Assembly (NCBI GenBank): GCA_001873285.1
Contig: MNYV01000145.1
Location: 1-14,190 of the forward strand
Length of the DNA: 14,190 bases
Direction of reading: 5' to 3'
DNA from: Nitrospirae bacterium CG2_30_53_67
GTDB lineage: Bacteria; CG2-30-53-67
This document shows, in pieces, positions 11,571-14,190 of the stretch (its first letter is position 1; every line of letters starts with the position of its first letter). The position numbers and the translations under genes were made by a program. The notes beneath the pieces were generated by a model. It did not search any database. It saw only the letters and a program-made list of their open reading frames with translations, and had not been told where the DNA came from.

Positions 11571-14189
11571 GTGTCTGACCTAACGCCGCTGATGCGGCAA
11601 TACACACAGATCAAATCCCGGTATAAGGACTCGATCCTCTTCTTCCGCATGGGCGACTTCTATGAGATGTTCAATGAGGACGCCAAAGTAGCCTCCCGAG
11701 CCCTGCAGATCGCTCTGACCAAGCGGGGGAAATCCGAGGGCATGGACATCCCCCTCTGCGGCATCCCCTACCATGCGGCCGAGTCATACATCGCGAAGCT
11801 GATCCGCCAGGGATTCAAGGTGGCCGTATGCGAGCAGGTCGAAGACCCGAGGAAGGCCAAGGGGATCGTAAAAAGGGAGGTGATCCGGGTGGTGACCCCG
11901 GGCACGGTCCTGGAGCAGGGGATGCTGGAGGAACGGGAAAATCATTACCTTGCCTCATGGGCGGCGGTGAACGGCGGGGCCGGGCTGTCGTTCCTGGATC
12001 TCACGACCGGGGCGTTCCTGCTGACTGAAAAGCGCGGGGAGCACCTTGCGGATTTCGTCCTGGACCGGTTCGGAACCTATGAGCCCAAGGAGCTGATCGT
12101 CCCCGAGGAGATCAAGGGGTCCCCTCTGCTGCAGCAGATCCTCCGGGAATATCCCCGGCTTCCGGTACAGTATATGGAAGGGTGGGCCTTTGAGGGATCC
12201 GAGGCCTACCGTAAACTGACCCGGCATTTCAATACCACCACTCTTCAGGGATTCGGATGCGAGGAATTCGCCCTGGGTATCGCGGCCGCCGGCGCGCTTC
12301 TCCGCTACGCGGAGGAGACCCAGAAAGGGTCGGCGCCGCATATTCTTGGGATCCGTGCCCTCAGAGACGGCGACCGGATGTTCCTGGATGTCTCCACCAT
12401 CAAGAATCTTGAACTGGTCCGAAGTAACCTGGACGGGGGAAAACGGGGCGCCCTTCTCGGGGTCCTGGACCGGACCCGGACGGCCATGGGCGGCCGGACG
12501 CTCAGGAACTTTCTGCTCAGCCCCCTGCTCGATCCCCAAGAGATCCGGAAACGTCAGGATGCCGTTGCCGAGCTTTTTGAGAACCCGCAGGCACTAAATG
12601 ACCTGAGGGACCAGATGAAAGAGGTCCATGACATGGAACGCCTGATCGGGCGGGCCACACTCGGAGTGGCCAATGCCCGGGACCTTCTCGCCCTCGCGTC
12701 ATCGCTCAGCCCCCTTCCTGTAATCAGGGCGATGATGGGCCGCCTGGAGAGCCCGCTCCTTGCGGAACTGCATGGAGAGATCGATGACCTGCAGGACCTC
12801 TTCCGCCTGATTCAGGAGGCCATCCACGACGACCCGCCTAACACCATACGGGAGGGGAGGGTGATCCGGGACGGTTACTCCGGGGAACTCGACGAACTCC
12901 GGAACATCGGGAGGGAGGGGAAAAACTGGATCGCCCGGCTGGAAAACCAGGAGCGGGCACGGAGCGGGATCAACAATCTCAAGGTTCGGTACAACAAGGT
13001 CTTCGGCTACTACATTGAAATAACCAAGTCCAATCTGAGCGAGGTGCCCGAAGATTATATCCGCAAACAGACGCTGGTCAATGCCGAACGCTTCATCACT
13101 CCCGAACTCAAGGAGTACGAGGCCAAGGTCCTCGGGGCCGAGGAGAGGATCATCGAATTGGAGATGGAGCTCTTTGCGCGGGTGAGGGAGAGCGTATCAA
13201 AGGAGGCCCCGCGCGTACAGAAAACGGCCGGCGCCCTTGCTATCCTGGATGCCCTCAGTTCCCTGGCCGAGGCCGCTCGAGAGAACCGCTATGTCCGCCC
13301 TGAAATTACAGGGGAGACAGGGATCGTGATCCGGGACGGGAGGCATCCGGTGATCGAGGCCATGGAAGGCGCGGACCCCTTTGTCCCCAACGATACGGTC
13401 ATGGATACCGAGAGTCAGAGGCTTCTGATCATCACCGGCCCCAACATGGCCGGGAAATCCACCTACATGCGGCAGGTGGCATTGATCGTGCTCATGGCCC
13501 AGATGGGAGGATTCGTCCCGGCAGGAGAGGCCAGGATCGGGATCGTGGACCGGATCTTTACGAGGGTCGGGGCCTCGGATGCGCTGGTGCGCGGGCAGAG
13601 CACCTTCATGGTGGAGATGAACGAGACCGCCAACATCCTTCACAACGCGACCGGCCGGAGCCTGATCATCCTCGATGAGATCGGCCGGGGGACCAGCACC
13701 TTCGACGGGATCAGCATCGCCTGGGCCGTGGCTGAATTCATCCATGACCGGATCCGGGCTCGAACCCTCTTTGCCACCCATTACCACGAACTGACCGAAC
13801 TGGCCATGACCCTCAATGGGGTCAGGAACTATAACATTGCAGTCAAGGAGTGGAACGATCAGGTTATCTTTCTGCGGAAGATCGTGGATGGGGGAGCGGA
13901 CAAGAGCTACGGGATACAGGTGGCCAGGCTTGCCGGCCTTCCACCCGGTGTGATCGAGAGGTCCCGTGAGGTGCTCGCCAATCTGGAGAAGAGCGAACTC
14001 GACGAGACCGGAGAACCCGTGATCGCCCACTCCGAAAACAAGGAGAAAGCGCTGCATCAGCCCGACCTGTTTGCGGCCCGCCCGCACCCGGTCATACAGG
14101 AGATCAAGGAACTGGATCTTCAGACCATGACGCCCCTTCAGGCCTTGAATCTGTTGGCGGAGCTGAAGAAAAAGCTGGAGAAAGATTGA
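11571..14189 (+). CDS. mutS: DNA mismatch repair ATPase MutS
   Basis: This complete 872-residue MutS recognises base mismatches and small loops and starts methyl- or strand-directed repair with MutL. Domain I carries the mismatch-wedge motif F30-Y31-E32 ('GDFYEMF'). The connector, lever and clamp follow through about residue 560. The ATPase domain has Walker A 'GPNMAGKST' (K629), Walker B 'LIILDEIG' (D702, E703) and 'ATHYHEL'. Near the C-terminus QPDLF (830-834) fits the sliding-clamp-binding motif. A final helix-turn-helix-like segment, 'MTPLQALNLLAELKKKL', serves dimerisation. The start is GTG at 11571, with GGAG 7 nt upstream. It has its own promoter and reads away from the thioesterase-nrdJ unit. 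All key motifs are intact. Confidence 0.97.
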   Translation: MSDLTPLMRQYTQIKSRYKDSILFFRMGDFYEMFNEDAKVASRALQIALTKRGKSEGMDIPLCGIPYHAAESYIAKLIRQGFKVAVCEQVEDPRKAKGIVKREVIRVVTPGTVLEQGMLEERENHYLASWAAVNGGAGLSFLDLTTGAFLLTEKRGEHLADFVLDRFGTYEPKELIVPEEIKGSPLLQQILREYPRLPVQYMEGWAFEGSEAYRKLTRHFNTTTLQGFGCEEFALGIAAAGALLRYAEETQKGSAPHILGIRALRDGDRMFLDVSTIKNLELVRSNLDGGKRGALLGVLDRTRTAMGGRTLRNFLLSPLLDPQEIRKRQDAVAELFENPQALNDLRDQMKEVHDMERLIGRATLGVANARDLLALASSLSPLPVIRAMMGRLESPLLAELHGEIDDLQDLFRLIQEAIHDDPPNTIREGRVIRDGYSGELDELRNIGREGKNWIARLENQERARSGINNLKVRYNKVFGYYIEITKSNLSEVPEDYIRKQTLVNAERFITPELKEYEAKVLGAEERIIELEMELFARVRESVSKEAPRVQKTAGALAILDALSSLAEAARENRYVRPEITGETGIVIRDGRHPVIEAMEGADPFVPNDTVMDTESQRLLIITGPNMAGKSTYMRQVALIVLMAQMGGFVPAGEARIGIVDRIFTRVGASDALVRGQSTFMVEMNETANILHNATGRSLIILDEIGRGTSTFDGISIAWAVAEFIHDRIRARTLFATHYHELTELAMTLNGVRNYNIAVKEWNDQVIFLRKIVDGGADKSYGIQVARLAGLPPGVIERSREVLANLEKSELDETGEPVIAHSENKEKALHQPDLFAARPHPVIQEIKELDLQTMTPLQALNLLAELKKKLEKD

Positions 14190-14190
14190 G

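Overview
The window looks like a chromosomal segment of an anaerobic or facultatively anaerobic Gram-negative-type bacterium. The core genes have high GC (two class II ribonucleotide reductases, a rubrerythrin-like protein, a selenocysteine tRNA, mutS). I cannot fix the phylum from the sequence. Dispersed repeats that read HPEPVEGW in one frame, together with four-helix-bundle (23S IVP-type) genes, are common in Deltaproteobacteria, Nitrospirota and several candidate phyla, but that is only a hint.

Positions 1-3300 are visibly more AT-rich and read as an accessory island. It holds the 3' end of a group II intron (domain V hairpin at 25-57), a transposase C-terminal scrap, an unrecognised 326-residue protein (+), and a minus-strand operon of a ParA/MinD-type ATPase overlapping a small HEPN-fold protein. 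The ATPase-HEPN pair is the best candidate here for a little-described defence, toxin or maintenance module. Next (3379-3966) is a four-helix-bundle suffix protein carrying 9-bp repeats at its start codon and inside the gene.

Positions 4060-11038 hold mostly minus-strand core genes. A promoter at 11010-11038 drives a YbgC-type thioesterase and, 6 nt later, a short class II ribonucleotide reductase (587 aa). A 165-bp nested palindrome follows. A second promoter then serves a ferritin-like protein, a Nudix hydrolase 1 nt later, and a four-helix-bundle gene 6 nt after that which is flanked by inverted repeats like an inserted element. After it come selC (tRNA-Sec, anticodon TCA) and the long class II ribonucleotide reductase (866 aa) with its own promoter. 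In that promoter one NrdR-box-like 16-mer exactly fills the -35/-10 spacer and a second lies 32 bp away. Four CACAG units, spaced 22, 11 and 11 bp, lie in the leader.

Positions 10980-11570 form a divergent intergenic region with two adjacent inverted-repeat structures and a REP-like hairpin cluster. A consensus sigma-70 promoter and a leader hairpin precede a complete mutS (+, 11571-14189). The theme of the core part is dNTP supply and DNA fidelity: two B12-dependent reductases, a Nudix enzyme and MutS. The left end is mobile or accessory cargo.
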